Origin: Gaiellasilicea sp963850995 | GTDB lineage: Bacteria > Actinomycetota > Thermoleophilia > Gaiellales > Gaiellaceae | Assembly (NCBI GenBank): GCA_963850995.1 | Contig: CAWKNQ010000016.1 | Coordinates: forward strand, 211,267 to 275,266 | Length of the DNA: 64,000 bases | Direction: 5' to 3' | Shown: positions 38,143 through 46,668 of the stretch, one piece after another | Layout of the letters: the number at the start of each line of letters is the position of its first letter | Position numbering within the stretch: position 1 is the first letter of the stretch | Position numbers and translations under genes: made by a program | Notes under the pieces: generated by a model | What the model was told of the DNA's origin: nothing | Database searches by the model: none | The model's input: only the letters and a program-made list of their open reading frames with translations

Positions 38143-39383
38143 TCAGGTCCCCAACGATTCGCTCGGATGTGCCTCCGCGGCCGGAGCCGGACGGCCGGCG
38201 AGCATGACTGCGGCACCGGTGCCGCGACGACGAGGGCGACGTCCGCCGCGAACGCGAGCTGCGTGCCGCCGCGTGACGTGAGCCAGCCGGCGAGCAGGCC
38301 GCCGTCGGAGCTCCGCCCTGGAACGCAAGAAGTAGAGGCCGCCGCCGCCCGCGCAGATGCTCGGGTGCCGCGAGCTGCATCGACGCGAGCCGCTCGACGC
38401 CCCAGAGCGCATAGCAGCTGCCCGTCAGGAAGAGCAGGACGCACACGACGGCGAGGACGGCTGCGGCGCGAGCGCGAGCTCGAGCAGGCCGAAGCCGGAG
38501 GCACCGCCGAGCGAGCAGGCGAAGGCTCGTCTTGCCGAGGGTGGCGAGTACGAGCGCGCCGCAGAGAGCACCGGCGCCGAAGACGGCCGCGATCAGGCCG
38601 AAGACGTCTGCGCCGGCGTCGAGCGTCTGCCCGGCCAGCAACGGGAGGAGCACGTCGAAGTTGAACGAGAAGGTGCTCAGCGCGAAGCACGGAGAAGAAC
38701 GCGACCGCCACGCGGCGCGACCGGCGAACGAAGGAGAGCATCGCCCGGATGCTCTGCGGAACCCGGTGTCCGCCGCAGGCGCGCACGTACCGGACGCAGA
38801 TCGCCGGTGCGCATCGCGAGCAGCGCCACGACGACCGCGAGATAGCTGACGGCGTTCGACGGCGAAGGCCACCCGGTCCCCGCGAGCGCGACGATGAGCC
38901 CGCCGATCCCCGGCCCGACGACCCGCGCCATCGTGCCGAGAGCGGTGCTGAGCGCGACCGCGTTCGGGAGATCCCGCTTCCCGACGATCCGGAACACGAG
39001 CGTGTGCCGCGCCGGGTTGTCGAGCACGAGGACGAGGCCGAGGAAGGCGGCGATGACGTACACCTGCCAGAGGACGACGGCGCCCGTCAGCGTGAGGACC
39101 GCCAGCGTGGCGCGGCGAGCGATCGAGCAGCGACTCCGTCACGAGCAGCAGGCGGCGGACGTCGAAGCGATCGATGACCGGGCCGACGAAGAGGCCGAAG
39201 AGCGTCACGGGCAGGAGCTGCACGAGCGCGAGCGAGCCGACGGCGAGCGGCGAGCCGGTCAGCTCGAGCACGAGCCAGTAGGCGGCGATCTGCTGAATCC
39301 ACGTGCCGACGAACGACACTGACGTGGCTGACGAAGTAGAGCCGGAAGTTCGGTGGTTGCGCAGGCTGCGAACGTGTGACCAC
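38143..39383 (-). pseudogene. Major facilitator superfamily transporter, frameshifted
   Basis: Reads as an MFS exporter of the enterobactin-exporter-like branch. NFRLYFVSHVS and SFVGTWIQQIAAYWLVLELTGSPLAVGSLALVQLLPVTLFGLFVGPVIDR come first, then YVIAAFLGLVLVLDNPARHTLVFRIVG, FNFDVLLPLLAGQTLDAGADVFGLIAAVFGAGALCGAL, and the end MLAGRPAPAAEAHPSESLGT. These pieces lie in different frames. Breaks are near 39319, 39125, 38870 (two that compensate) and several between 38780 and 38200. GTG 39383 lies 9 bases after the deacylase stop; the end is 7 bp before the ceramidase-like start. Around 400 aa if intact. It probably carries a substrate or product of the operon. Confidence 0.7.
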
Positions 39384-39391
39384 GCGAGGAA

Positions 39392-40414
39392 TCAGACGAG
39401 GTCCCCCGCGTCGATCGGCTGGCCGGTCGTGAAGACGCCGTCGCCGGCCTCGGTCGCCGGGATCGCGCGGATCACGGCGAGCACGCCGTCGAGGGGCGCG
39501 CGCAGCACCTCCGGGGGGCGGCCGGGCGTGTCGGGGAACCACAGCCGCGCGACCGCATCGCCCGCCTTGACCTCACAGGGGGGCTCGAGCAGGGCCTCGA
39601 AGATCCCGTCCTCGGGCGCGACGACGTAGTTCGCGGGATCCCGGCCGTCGACGATCACCGCCTCGGGCAGGCCGAGCGACGCGCGCGTGACGACCTCGCC
39701 CTCGAGCACGCCCAGGTGCCGGAGCACGTTCGTGAGCCCGCTCCACGCGAGCTCGTGGACCGCGGGCGGCACGCGGCCGCCGCCGCCGAGCTCCGTCGAG
39801 ATGACGACCTTGCCCTGCTGCTCGGCCTCGACGCAGAGCAGCCCGGTGCCGTTGATGTCGACGTAGAGGAAGTGGTAGTCGGAGTTCCACGCCTGCATCC
39901 CGGCCAGCATCGCCCGGCGCTGCTCCGGGTCGTCGACGACGTGCATGTGCGAGCAGGGCATGAACCAGGCGCTGCGCCCGCCCGAGTGCATGTCCATGAC
40001 GACGTCCGCGGGCGGGAACAGCACCCGGGTCAGGAAGTCGGCGAGCTGCTGGTCGGGCCGCCCGTCCCACGAGCCCGGGAAGGAGCGGTTGAAGTTGATG
40101 CCGGACGGCCACATCCGCGTATTCGCCTTCGAGGCGGCCGTCGACAGCACGGGGATGATCGTGATCCGCCCGGAGACCTGCTCCGGCTCGAGCTCCTGGA
40201 TCAGGCGCAGCGCAGCGACCTGGCCCTCGTACTCGTCGCCGTGGTTCCCGGCGAGGACGAGCACGTTCGGCCCGTCGCCGTTCGCGACGGTCACGATCGG
40301 GATGAACGTGCTGGCCCAGCCGCCCGTGTTCGTGATCTTCGGGAGCGCGAGCCGGCCGAGCTGCTTGCCCGGCGCCGAGAGGTCGATCGTGCAGGAAACC
40401 TGGGTTTGCGTCAT
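39392..40414 (-). CDS. AstE/AspA-family zinc deacylase, DoeB/EutE-like
   Basis: 340 aa, ATG in an ATGA overlap with the aminotransferase. Zinc and catalytic residues are His58 and Glu61 (GNHGDEYEG) and His143 (MDMHSGGR), with GINFNRSFPG and STELGGGG in between. The layout closely follows DoeB/EutE, which deacetylates N-acetyl-2,4-diaminobutyrate in ectoine breakdown. The other ectoine genes (DoeA hydrolase, ring-opening partner) are absent, so the substrate is probably a different N-acyl amino or diamino acid. It belongs to the operon running from operator B. Its paralogue at 45664 is very similar. Confidence 0.85.
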   Translation of the reverse strand: MTQTQVSCTIDLSAPGKQLGRLALPKITNTGGWASTFIPIVTVANGDGPNVLVLAGNHGDEYEGQVAALRLIQELEPEQVSGRITIIPVLSTAASKANTRMWPSGINFNRSFPGSWDGRPDQQLADFLTRVLFPPADVVMDMHSGGRSAWFMPCSHMHVVDDPEQRRAMLAGMQAWNSDYHFLYVDINGTGLLCVEAEQQGKVVISTELGGGGRVPPAVHELAWSGLTNVLRHLGVLEGEVVTRASLGLPEAVIVDGRDPANYVVAPEDGIFEALLEPPCEVKAGDAVARLWFPDTPGRPPEVLRAPLDGVLAVIRAIPATEAGDGVFTTGQPIDAGDLV

Positions 40415-41712
40415 GCGCGAGACGCCAGCGTCGCGGCGACGGCGGTCTCGGTGGCCTCGAGCAGGCGATCGACGTCCTCGTCGGTGTGCGCGTACGAGAA
40501 GTGGCTCCGCTTCAGGTTCAGCGGCAGCTCGAAGATCCCGTGGCGCATCAGCTCGCGCCGGTAGCCGACGAACAGGTCGACGTCGTTCCGGAGGAGGTCG
40601 TCGTAGCTCTCCACCGGCGGCTCGAGGAAGTAGGTGAGGAAGACCGAGCCGAAGCCGGCGACGACCACCGGCACGCCGAGCCGCGCGTACAGGGCACGCA
40701 GGCCCTCGCGGGTGCGCTCGCCGAGCCGGAAGACGTGCTCGTGCACCGGCTCGCGCTGGAGCTTGTCGAGCGTCGCGAGCGCGGCGGCGGTCGTTGCGGG
40801 ATGGCCGTTGAACGTGCCGGCGAAGAAGGCCGGCTGCCCCGGAGTGGTCGAGAAGAGCTCCATCAGCTCGGCCTTGCCGCCGAGCGCGGAGACCGGCCAG
40901 CCGTTCGCCATCGCCTTCCCGAGCGTGGTCAGGTCGGGGGTCACGCCCGCGATCGCCTGGTAGCCGCCGAGCCCGTGGCGGAATCCGGTGATCACCTCGT
41001 CGAAGACGAGCACGGTGCCGTGCTTCGTCGCCAGCTCGCGCAGCCGTTCGAGAAAGCCCGGCTTCGGCAGCACGGCGCCGATGTTGTGCGGGATCGGCTC
41101 GAGGATGATCGCGGCGACGTCGTGGTCGACGAGCGCGCGCTCGACCGCCTCCGCGTCGTTGAACGGGCAGACGATCGTCGCGTCGAGGACCTCCGGGAGG
41201 ATCCCCTGGGAGAGCGGGTCCTTGCCGCCCACGCGCTCGGCGGGAGAGATCACGTTCATCGCGACCGAGTCGTGCCAGCCGTGGTAGCAGCCCTGGAACT
41301 TGAGCACGTGCCGGCGCCCGGTGACCGTGCGCGCGAGCCGGAGCGCATGGAACGTCGCCTCGCTCCCGGTCGCCGTCAGGAGCACCTTCTCGAGCGAGGG
41401 CACGACGTCGACGAGCCGTTCGGCGAGCTCGATCTCCACGGGGGTGACGCCGACGCCCATCAGCCCGACGGCGTTCGCCGCGGCAGCGTCGACGTCGGGG
41501 TCGTTGTGCCCGAGGAGCGGCGGGCCGAAGGCGGAGTGGTAGTCGGTGAAGACCCGGCCGTCGGCGTCGGTGAAGGTCGAGCCACTCGTGGCGGTGACGA
41601 CGAGCTCCTCGAGCCCGGGAACGCGGCGCTGGCCGCTGTTCACCCCACCGGGAATCACGGCGGCCGCACGGGCAGCGAGCCGGCCGGCGGCCTCGGACGA
41701 GATCTGGGTCAT
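40411..41712 (-). CDS. Glutamate-1-semialdehyde aminotransferase-like PLP enzyme
   Basis: 433 aa of class III aminotransferases, nearest in pattern to HemL-like proteins (IPGGVNSGQRR at the start). Pyridoxal site: Asp238 in VFDEVITGFRH and Lys266 in TLGKAMANGWP. A heme-pathway role is unlikely because the gene lies in a catabolic operon, overlapping the upstream enolase-superfamily gene (ATGA) and the downstream deacylase. It probably moves or shifts an amino group on a product of the pathway. Confidence 0.87.
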   Translation of the reverse strand: MTQISSEAAGRLAARAAAVIPGGVNSGQRRVPGLEELVVTATSGSTFTDADGRVFTDYHSAFGPPLLGHNDPDVDAAAANAVGLMGVGVTPVEIELAERLVDVVPSLEKVLLTATGSEATFHALRLARTVTGRRHVLKFQGCYHGWHDSVAMNVISPAERVGGKDPLSQGILPEVLDATIVCPFNDAEAVERALVDHDVAAIILEPIPHNIGAVLPKPGFLERLRELATKHGTVLVFDEVITGFRHGLGGYQAIAGVTPDLTTLGKAMANGWPVSALGGKAELMELFSTTPGQPAFFAGTFNGHPATTAAALATLDKLQREPVHEHVFRLGERTREGLRALYARLGVPVVVAGFGSVFLTYFLEPPVESYDDLLRNDVDLFVGYRRELMRHGIFELPLNLKRSHFSYAHTDEDVDRLLEATETAVAATLASRA

Positions 41713-42842
41713 CGTGCCTCCACTCGTAGCGACGAGAGGACGTCCTCGTCGAGATCGATTCCGAGCCCGGGCGCGGTCGGGACGGCAACATAGCCGTCGG
41801 CCTCGATCGGCAGTAGCTGGTGCGTCAGCTTCGTGTTGATCTCGGTCTCCGCAACGCAGTACTCCTGGAAGAGCGCCCCGGGCAGCACGGCGTTCACGTG
41901 CAGCGAGGCGGCTTTGATGATCCCACTCTTCCAGGCGTGCGGAACCAACGCGACGCCGTGCTCCTCCGCGAGCGCCGCGATCCGCATCATCTCGGTGATC
42001 CCGCCGCAGCGGGTGACGTCCGGCTGGATCAGGTCGACGTGCCCGCGCTCGATCAGCTCGCGGAAGCCCCACCGGGTTGCGTCCTGCTCGCCGGCCGCGA
42101 CCGTGATCTCGACCGCGTCAGCCAGCTCGGCATAGGCCTCGTACTCGTCCGGCTCGAACGGCTCCTCGAGCCAGTAGACGCCGAGCTGCTCGAGCTCTCG
42201 GGCGACGCGGATCGCAGTCGCCGCGTCGGCGCCGTAGCCGAGCCCGGCGTCGATCAGGATCTCGACGCCGTCACCGCCGGCTGCGCGGGCGGCGCCGGCA
42301 AGGCGCACGTCGTGCTCGGGGTCCTGCCCGAGCGGGCCCCAGCCGAGCTTCACAGCGGTGAAGCCTTGCTCGCGGAGCGCCGTGACGGCGTCGGTGACCT
42401 CCTCGGGCGTGTCCGGCATCAACCGGGACGCATAGGCGCGGATCCGGTCGTGCTCGACCGTGCCGATCAGCTCGCACACCGGCTTGCCGAGCGCCTTGCC
42501 CTTCACGTCCCAGAGCGCGATGTCGAGACCGCTGATCGCGTGGATCGCGATCCCACGCCGGCCGATGAAGATGACGCCGCGGTACATCTTGTCCCAGAGC
42601 CGCTCGACGTCGAGTGGGTCCTCCCCGATCAGCAGCTCGCGCAGGCTCTGCGCGATCGCGTGCGAGCCGGGGGCGTTGACGAGCGCCGCGACGGCCTCGG
42701 GCGCCGAGTCGACCTCGCCGATGCCGGTGATCCCCTCGTCGGTGTGGATCAGGATGACGAGATCGTCCTGGCTGCCGTCCGCAATCCCCTCGTTGACAGC
42801 GGGTTGCCGCAAGACGACGGCCTCGACATCGGTGATCTTCAC
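41709..42842 (-). CDS. Enolase-superfamily enzyme of mandelate-racemase type
   Basis: 377 aa from GTG 42842. Active-site residues are readable: Lys165 (VKLGWG), Asp198 (LIDAG), Glu226/227 (WLEEP), Glu252 (AAGEQ) and His302 (VPHAWKSG). This is the lysine plus histidine set of the mandelate racemase subgroup, also used by acid-sugar dehydratases. First gene after operator B; a TATGAT -10 (minus strand, 42857-42852) places transcription start three or four bases before the start codon, so translation is nearly leaderless. Likely acts on an alpha-hydroxy or sugar acid. Confidence 0.88.
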   Translation of the reverse strand: MKITDVEAVVLRQPAVNEGIADGSQDDLVILIHTDEGITGIGEVDSAPEAVAALVNAPGSHAIAQSLRELLIGEDPLDVERLWDKMYRGVIFIGRRGIAIHAISGLDIALWDVKGKALGKPVCELIGTVEHDRIRAYASRLMPDTPEEVTDAVTALREQGFTAVKLGWGPLGQDPEHDVRLAGAARAAGGDGVEILIDAGLGYGADAATAIRVARELEQLGVYWLEEPFEPDEYEAYAELADAVEITVAAGEQDATRWGFRELIERGHVDLIQPDVTRCGGITEMMRIAALAEEHGVALVPHAWKSGIIKAASLHVNAVLPGALFQEYCVAETEINTKLTHQLLPIEADGYVAVPTAPGLGIDLDEDVLSSLRVEAR

Positions 42843-42844
42843 GG

Positions 42845-42874
42845 ATTGTCGATCATAACCCGATTGTCAACAAT
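42845..42874 (-). promoter_or_regulatory. Operator B: paired ATTGTC elements with embedded TATGAT
   Basis: ATTGTCGATCAT (42845-42856) and ATTGTCAACAAT (42863-42874), 18 bp start to start, as at operators A and C. The second element is a near-perfect 12-bp palindrome. On the minus strand TATGAT is embedded between them and is probably the -10 of the leftward operon starting at 42842. The decarboxylase gene ends two bases beyond the site. Confidence 0.75.
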
Positions 42875-42875
42875 C

Positions 42876-44246
42876 TCACGCGAGTCGAGCCGGCACGGCC
42901 TGCGTCGCCAGGAGGTCGTCGAGCGTCTCGCGTCTCCGGATCACCTCGCAGGCGTCGCCGTCGACGAGCACGGTCGCAGGACGCGGCAACAGGTTGAACT
43001 GGGTCGAGAGCACCTCCGCGTAGCCGCCGACGTCCAGCACCGCGAGCAGGTCGCCCGGGCCGGGTGAGGGCAGCAACCGCCGCTCACCGAGGACGTCGGG
43101 CACGCACGTCGGGCCGACGACGCTCACCTCCGTGTCGCCGGCGGCGCGCCCCTTCGTCGCGTGGACGATCTCGTAGTAGTAGCCCTGGAGCGGCACCCGC
43201 GGGCAGTGGTTCGTGCTCGCGTCGACGTTGACCCACGTCGTGCTCCCCGTCGGCAGGCGCTTGACGACGCCGACGCGGGTGAGCAGGACAGTGGCGTTGC
43301 TGACGAGACGCCGGCCGGGCTCCAGCAGGAGGTGGGGCTCGTCGAGCGAGTGGTCCGCCAGCGCCGCCCGCAACGGCCCAGCGATCGCCTCCGCGTACTC
43401 CTCGGGAGTGCCGACGGCGTGGCTGCCGGACGGAGCGCCGCTCTCGGGATCCCGCTCGTGTGGGTAGCCGCCGCCGAAGTCGAGCAGCTCGGGCTGCCAC
43501 CCGAAGCGGTCGTGCAGCTCCGCGATGCACGTAGCGATCAGTCGGGACGCGAGCTCGAAGGCCTCGGGCGTCGCGCGGAGCCTGCTGACGTGAAGATGCA
43601 GGCCGCGGAGGCGAAGCCACGGAGACTCGAGCGCGGCGGGCACGAGCTCGACGATCGTCTGCCGGTCCATCCCCCACTTGTCGTGGCTCGTGTCGGCCGC
43701 GATCGCCGCGAGCTCGGGCGCGAGCGTCGCAGGATCTGCGTAGCTGAAGGGCAGGACCCGCAGGCAGACGTCCGCCGGCCGACCGAGCTCCTCGGCGAGG
43801 CCGGCGACCGCGTCGAGCTCGCTGCGATCGTCGACGTTGATCGACACGCCCGCCTCGATCGCGGCGCGCAGCTCCGACGGCTGCTTGTTGCTCCCGTTCA
43901 GCACGAGTCGCTCCGGGGCGACACCGGCCCGCAGCGACAGCGTCAGCTCGCCGAGCCCGAAGCAGTCGCCGCCCACGCCTTCCTCGACGAGCAGGCGCCG
44001 GATCGCCAGATTGGCGTTCGCCTTCGTCGCATAGAGCAGCGTCACGCGCGGCCAGCGCGCCTCGAACGCGCTGCGCAGCCGGCGGACGTTGGCCCTGATC
44101 TGGGCTTCGGAGGTCACGTAGAGCGGGGTGCCGTACTCCTCGGCCAGCTCGGGCGCAGCCCGGCCCTCGATCCAGAGCACCCCGTCCTCGTCGACCCGGA
44201 TCGGCCCGTCCCGGCCGACGATCTCCCGAGCGCTCCGGCCGGTCAC
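42876..44246 (-). CDS. Fold-III PLP decarboxylase (diaminopimelate/ornithine decarboxylase family)
   Basis: 456 aa from GTG 44246, overlapping the aminotransferase stop (GTGA). PLP lysine in YATKANANLAIRR, the glycine-rich phosphate loop DFGGGYPHERD, LEPGRRLVSNATVLLTRVG, and a cysteine in GPTCVPDVLG where the family keeps its active-site cysteine. The open frame upstream of 44246 is a shadow of the aminotransferase. It decarboxylates a diamino acid or amino acid with D- or meso-configuration. Because it is paired with a class III aminotransferase under operator C, it looks catabolic, not a lysine-biosynthesis lysA. Confidence 0.85.
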   Translation of the reverse strand: MTGRSAREIVGRDGPIRVDEDGVLWIEGRAAPELAEEYGTPLYVTSEAQIRANVRRLRSAFEARWPRVTLLYATKANANLAIRRLLVEEGVGGDCFGLGELTLSLRAGVAPERLVLNGSNKQPSELRAAIEAGVSINVDDRSELDAVAGLAEELGRPADVCLRVLPFSYADPATLAPELAAIAADTSHDKWGMDRQTIVELVPAALESPWLRLRGLHLHVSRLRATPEAFELASRLIATCIAELHDRFGWQPELLDFGGGYPHERDPESGAPSGSHAVGTPEEYAEAIAGPLRAALADHSLDEPHLLLEPGRRLVSNATVLLTRVGVVKRLPTGSTTWVNVDASTNHCPRVPLQGYYYEIVHATKGRAAGDTEVSVVGPTCVPDVLGERRLLPSPGPGDLLAVLDVGGYAEVLSTQFNLLPRPATVLVDGDACEVIRRRETLDDLLATQAVPARLA

Positions 44247-45577
44247 GCGCGGAGCGGCTGCGGTGTCACGGTCAGCGGGCTGAGTACCTCCGTCAGCGCC
44301 TCGTCGAGGATGTCGAGCATCTCGTCCAGTTGCTCCGCCGTGGTCGTCAGCGGCGGCGCGAGCACGGCCATCCAGTGGCTCGCCCGCAGGAGCAGGCCCT
44401 TTCGCCTGGCGGCTTCTCTCACCCGAATACCGACGTTCTCCGCTGCGGGGAACGGCTCTTTCGTATCGGGGTCGCGCACGAACTCGAGGCCGAGCAGCAG
44501 GCCCTGTCCGCGGACGTCGCCGACTCCCGGGACGCGCGCCTGCAGCTCTCGCAGCCGTGCCAACGCCTGGTCGCCGCGAGCGGCGGCGTTCGCCACCGCA
44601 TCGCGCTCTCTCAGCTCCTCCAGCGCCGCGAGCCCGACAGCGCACGCGACGGGATTGCCGGCATACGTGTGGCCGGCCGCGAACTCCAGCCCCGCCGGCC
44701 CCCAGAACGCCTGCGCAAGACGGTCGGTGAGCACCGTTGCCGAGAGCGCCATGTAGCCGCCGGTCAGGCCCTTGCCGAGGACGAGGATGTCCGGCCAGGT
44801 CGAGAAGAGCTCGGACGCGAAGAGGTGTCCGGTGCGGCCGAACCCGGTGATGATCTCGTCGAAGATGAGCACGATGTCGTGCCGGTCGCACAGGTCCCGT
44901 AGCGCCGGGAGGTAGCCCTCCGGCGGGATCACCACACCCGCCGTCATCAGGATCGGCTCGGTGATCAGCGCCGCGATCGTCTCGGGGCCCTCGAGCTCGA
45001 TCACCTGCTCGACCAGGCGTACGTAGGTTGCGGCGACGTCCGCCGGGTCGACGTCGAAGGGCGGGCGATACGGGTCGGGCGTGTGGAGATGGACGAAACC
45101 TGCCGCGAGGGGCTCGTACGGGCTCCGGCTCGCGCGCCAGCCGCTCGCCGCCAGCGCGTGTCCGGTCACTCCGTGATAGGCGCGGTAGTGGGATAGCACC
45201 TTGTACTTGCGTGGATCGCCCGCCTGGCGGTGGAACTGGCGCGCCATCTTGATCGCCGCCTCGACCGCTTCCGAGCCGCCGCTGCCCCACTTGAGGGTGG
45301 TGTACCGGGACGGCAGGAGCGCGAGGAGCTCGCCTGCCAGCTCGAGGCTTCGGTCGCTGGTCGCCATCGTGGGTGCGGCGAGCGCGAGCCGCGAGAGCTG
45401 CCTGGTCGCGGCCTCGACGATGCGAGCGTTGCCGTGCCCGAGGCTCATGCAGAACGTCCCGGAGAGCCCGTCGATGTACCAGCGCCCGTCCACGTCCCGC
45501 ACGCGGATCCCGTCCCCCTCGGTCAGGATCAGCGGGTCCTCGCTGAACCCCTGCATCTGGGTGAAGTCGATCATCAC
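44243..45577 (-). CDS. Class III aminotransferase (omega-amino acid type)
   Basis: 444 aa from GTG 45577, or ATG 45574 one codon later, behind an AGGG. Class III features: MSLGHGNARIVEAATRQLSRL, KWGSGGSEAVEAAIKMARQF, LIFDEIITGFGRTG with Asp240, and Lys269 in VLGKGLTGGYMALSA. These enzymes move terminal amino groups from diamines, diamino acids or beta/gamma-amino acids. First gene of the leftward transcript from operator C with a roughly 35-base leader, followed by the decarboxylase. Confidence 0.9.
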   Translation of the reverse strand: MMIDFTQMQGFSEDPLILTEGDGIRVRDVDGRWYIDGLSGTFCMSLGHGNARIVEAATRQLSRLALAAPTMATSDRSLELAGELLALLPSRYTTLKWGSGGSEAVEAAIKMARQFHRQAGDPRKYKVLSHYRAYHGVTGHALAASGWRASRSPYEPLAAGFVHLHTPDPYRPPFDVDPADVAATYVRLVEQVIELEGPETIAALITEPILMTAGVVIPPEGYLPALRDLCDRHDIVLIFDEIITGFGRTGHLFASELFSTWPDILVLGKGLTGGYMALSATVLTDRLAQAFWGPAGLEFAAGHTYAGNPVACAVGLAALEELRERDAVANAAARGDQALARLRELQARVPGVGDVRGQGLLLGLEFVRDPDTKEPFPAAENVGIRVREAARRKGLLLRASHWMAVLAPPLTTTAEQLDEMLDILDEALTEVLSPLTVTPQPLRA

Positions 45578-45611
45578 CCTGCCGACGGCATCGATGAGGT
45601 CGCGCGAGGCG

Positions 45612-45641
45612 ATTGTCGATCATAGCCAAATTGTCAACAAT
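45612..45641. promoter_or_regulatory. Operator C: paired ATTGTC elements in a divergent promoter
   Basis: ATTGTCGATCAT (45612-45623) and ATTGTCAACAAT (45630-45641), again 18 bp apart and nearly identical to operator B (differing mainly in the spacer). The minus-strand TATGAT at 45624-45619 can serve the aminotransferase. The site lies between that gene (start 45577) and the deacylase at 45664, so one bound regulator could silence both directions. Confidence 0.75.
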
Positions 45642-45663
45642 CCTCTAGAGTCGCCTCCGGGCG

Positions 45664-46668
45664 ATGAGCGACTCTCGGGTGACGTGCACGATCGACCTGA
45701 ACGCCGACGGGAAGCAGTTCGGCACGCTGGGGGTGCCGCGCTCGTCGAACCAGTGGTCGCGTCTCACCGTCCCGATCGTCTCCGTCGCGAACGGCGCCGG
45801 GCCGACGGTGGTCGTGATCGGCGGCGTGCACGGAGACGAGCCGGAGGGCCAGGTCGCCGCGCTCAATCTCGCCCGCGGGCTCCTGCCGGAGCAGGTCACG
45901 GGCCGGGTGATCATCGTCCCGTGCGCCTCACCCGAGGCCTCGCGCGCCTACACCCGAACCTGGCCCTCGGGGATCAACTTCAACCGCTCGTTCCCGGGTG
46001 ATCCGTGGGGCACGGAGGACGAGCAGCTCGCCTACTTCCTCTCGACCGAGCTCTTCCCGCCCTCGGACGTCGTCGTCGACATCCACAGCGGCGGGCGCGG
46101 CGGGCTCCACCTGCCGTGGTCCGAGATGCACTGGGTCGACGATCCCGAGCAGCGGCGGAAGATGGTCGACGGGATGGTCGCGTGGAACACCGACTGGTGC
46201 TGCGTCTACATGGACATCGGCGGCACCGGCCTGCTCGTGGGGGAGGCCGAGCGTCAGGGCAAGGTCGTCGTCTCGACGGAGCTCGGCGGCGGCGGGCACG
46301 TCAACGCGGAGATCCACCGGCTCGCGGCGAGCGGCCTCGCGAACGTGCTCCGGCACGTCGGGGTGCTCGAGGGCGAGGTCGTCGGCCGGGAGTCTCCACC
46401 GACGTTCCTGAGGGCGACCGAGCTCGACAACTTCGTGCTCGCGCCCGAGTCCGGCCTCTTCGAGACGCTCGTCGCCCTCGGCGACCGCGTCGAAGCCGAC
46501 CAGCCGGTCGGCCGGATCCACTTCATCGAGCGGCCCGACCGGGAGGCGGAGACCGCCTACGCCCGCAACGACGGGATCGTCTGCGTCGTCCGCGCGGTCG
46601 CCACCTGCGAGCAGGGCGACAACATCGTCGTGGTCGCCCGCGAGGTCGACCGGTCGGAGCTCGACTAG
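45664..46668 (+). CDS. AstE/AspA-family zinc deacylase, DoeB/EutE-like (second copy)
   Basis: 334 aa. His56 and Glu59 (GVHGDEPEG) and His141 (VDIHSGGRGG) form the zinc site; WPSGINFNRSFPGDPW and STELGGGGHVN match its paralogue at 39392-40414. The start MSDSRVTCTIDLNADGKQFG also parallels MTQTQVSCTIDLSAPGKQLG there. First gene of the rightward operon from operator C; its stop TAG overlaps the amidase GTG. It probably removes an acyl group from an N-acylated (di)amino acid; different substrate range from the paralogue is likely because both are kept. Confidence 0.86.
   Translation: MSDSRVTCTIDLNADGKQFGTLGVPRSSNQWSRLTVPIVSVANGAGPTVVVIGGVHGDEPEGQVAALNLARGLLPEQVTGRVIIVPCASPEASRAYTRTWPSGINFNRSFPGDPWGTEDEQLAYFLSTELFPPSDVVVDIHSGGRGGLHLPWSEMHWVDDPEQRRKMVDGMVAWNTDWCCVYMDIGGTGLLVGEAERQGKVVVSTELGGGGHVNAEIHRLAASGLANVLRHVGVLEGEVVGRESPPTFLRATELDNFVLAPESGLFETLVALGDRVEADQPVGRIHFIERPDREAETAYARNDGIVCVVRAVATCEQGDNIVVVAREVDRSELD

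Noticed and set aside
40411..41712. Heme-biosynthesis hemL
   Set aside because: Sequence is HemL-like, but the gene is embedded in a catabolic operon with overlaps to a deacylase and an enolase-superfamily gene.
42876..44246. Biosynthetic lysA
   Set aside because: Family matches, but pairing with a class III aminotransferase under the catabolic operator makes lysine synthesis unlikely; not excluded.
39392..46668. Ectoine degradation cluster
   Set aside because: DoeB-like and class III aminotransferase genes are present, but the ectoine hydrolase and the other specific genes are not; substrate left open.
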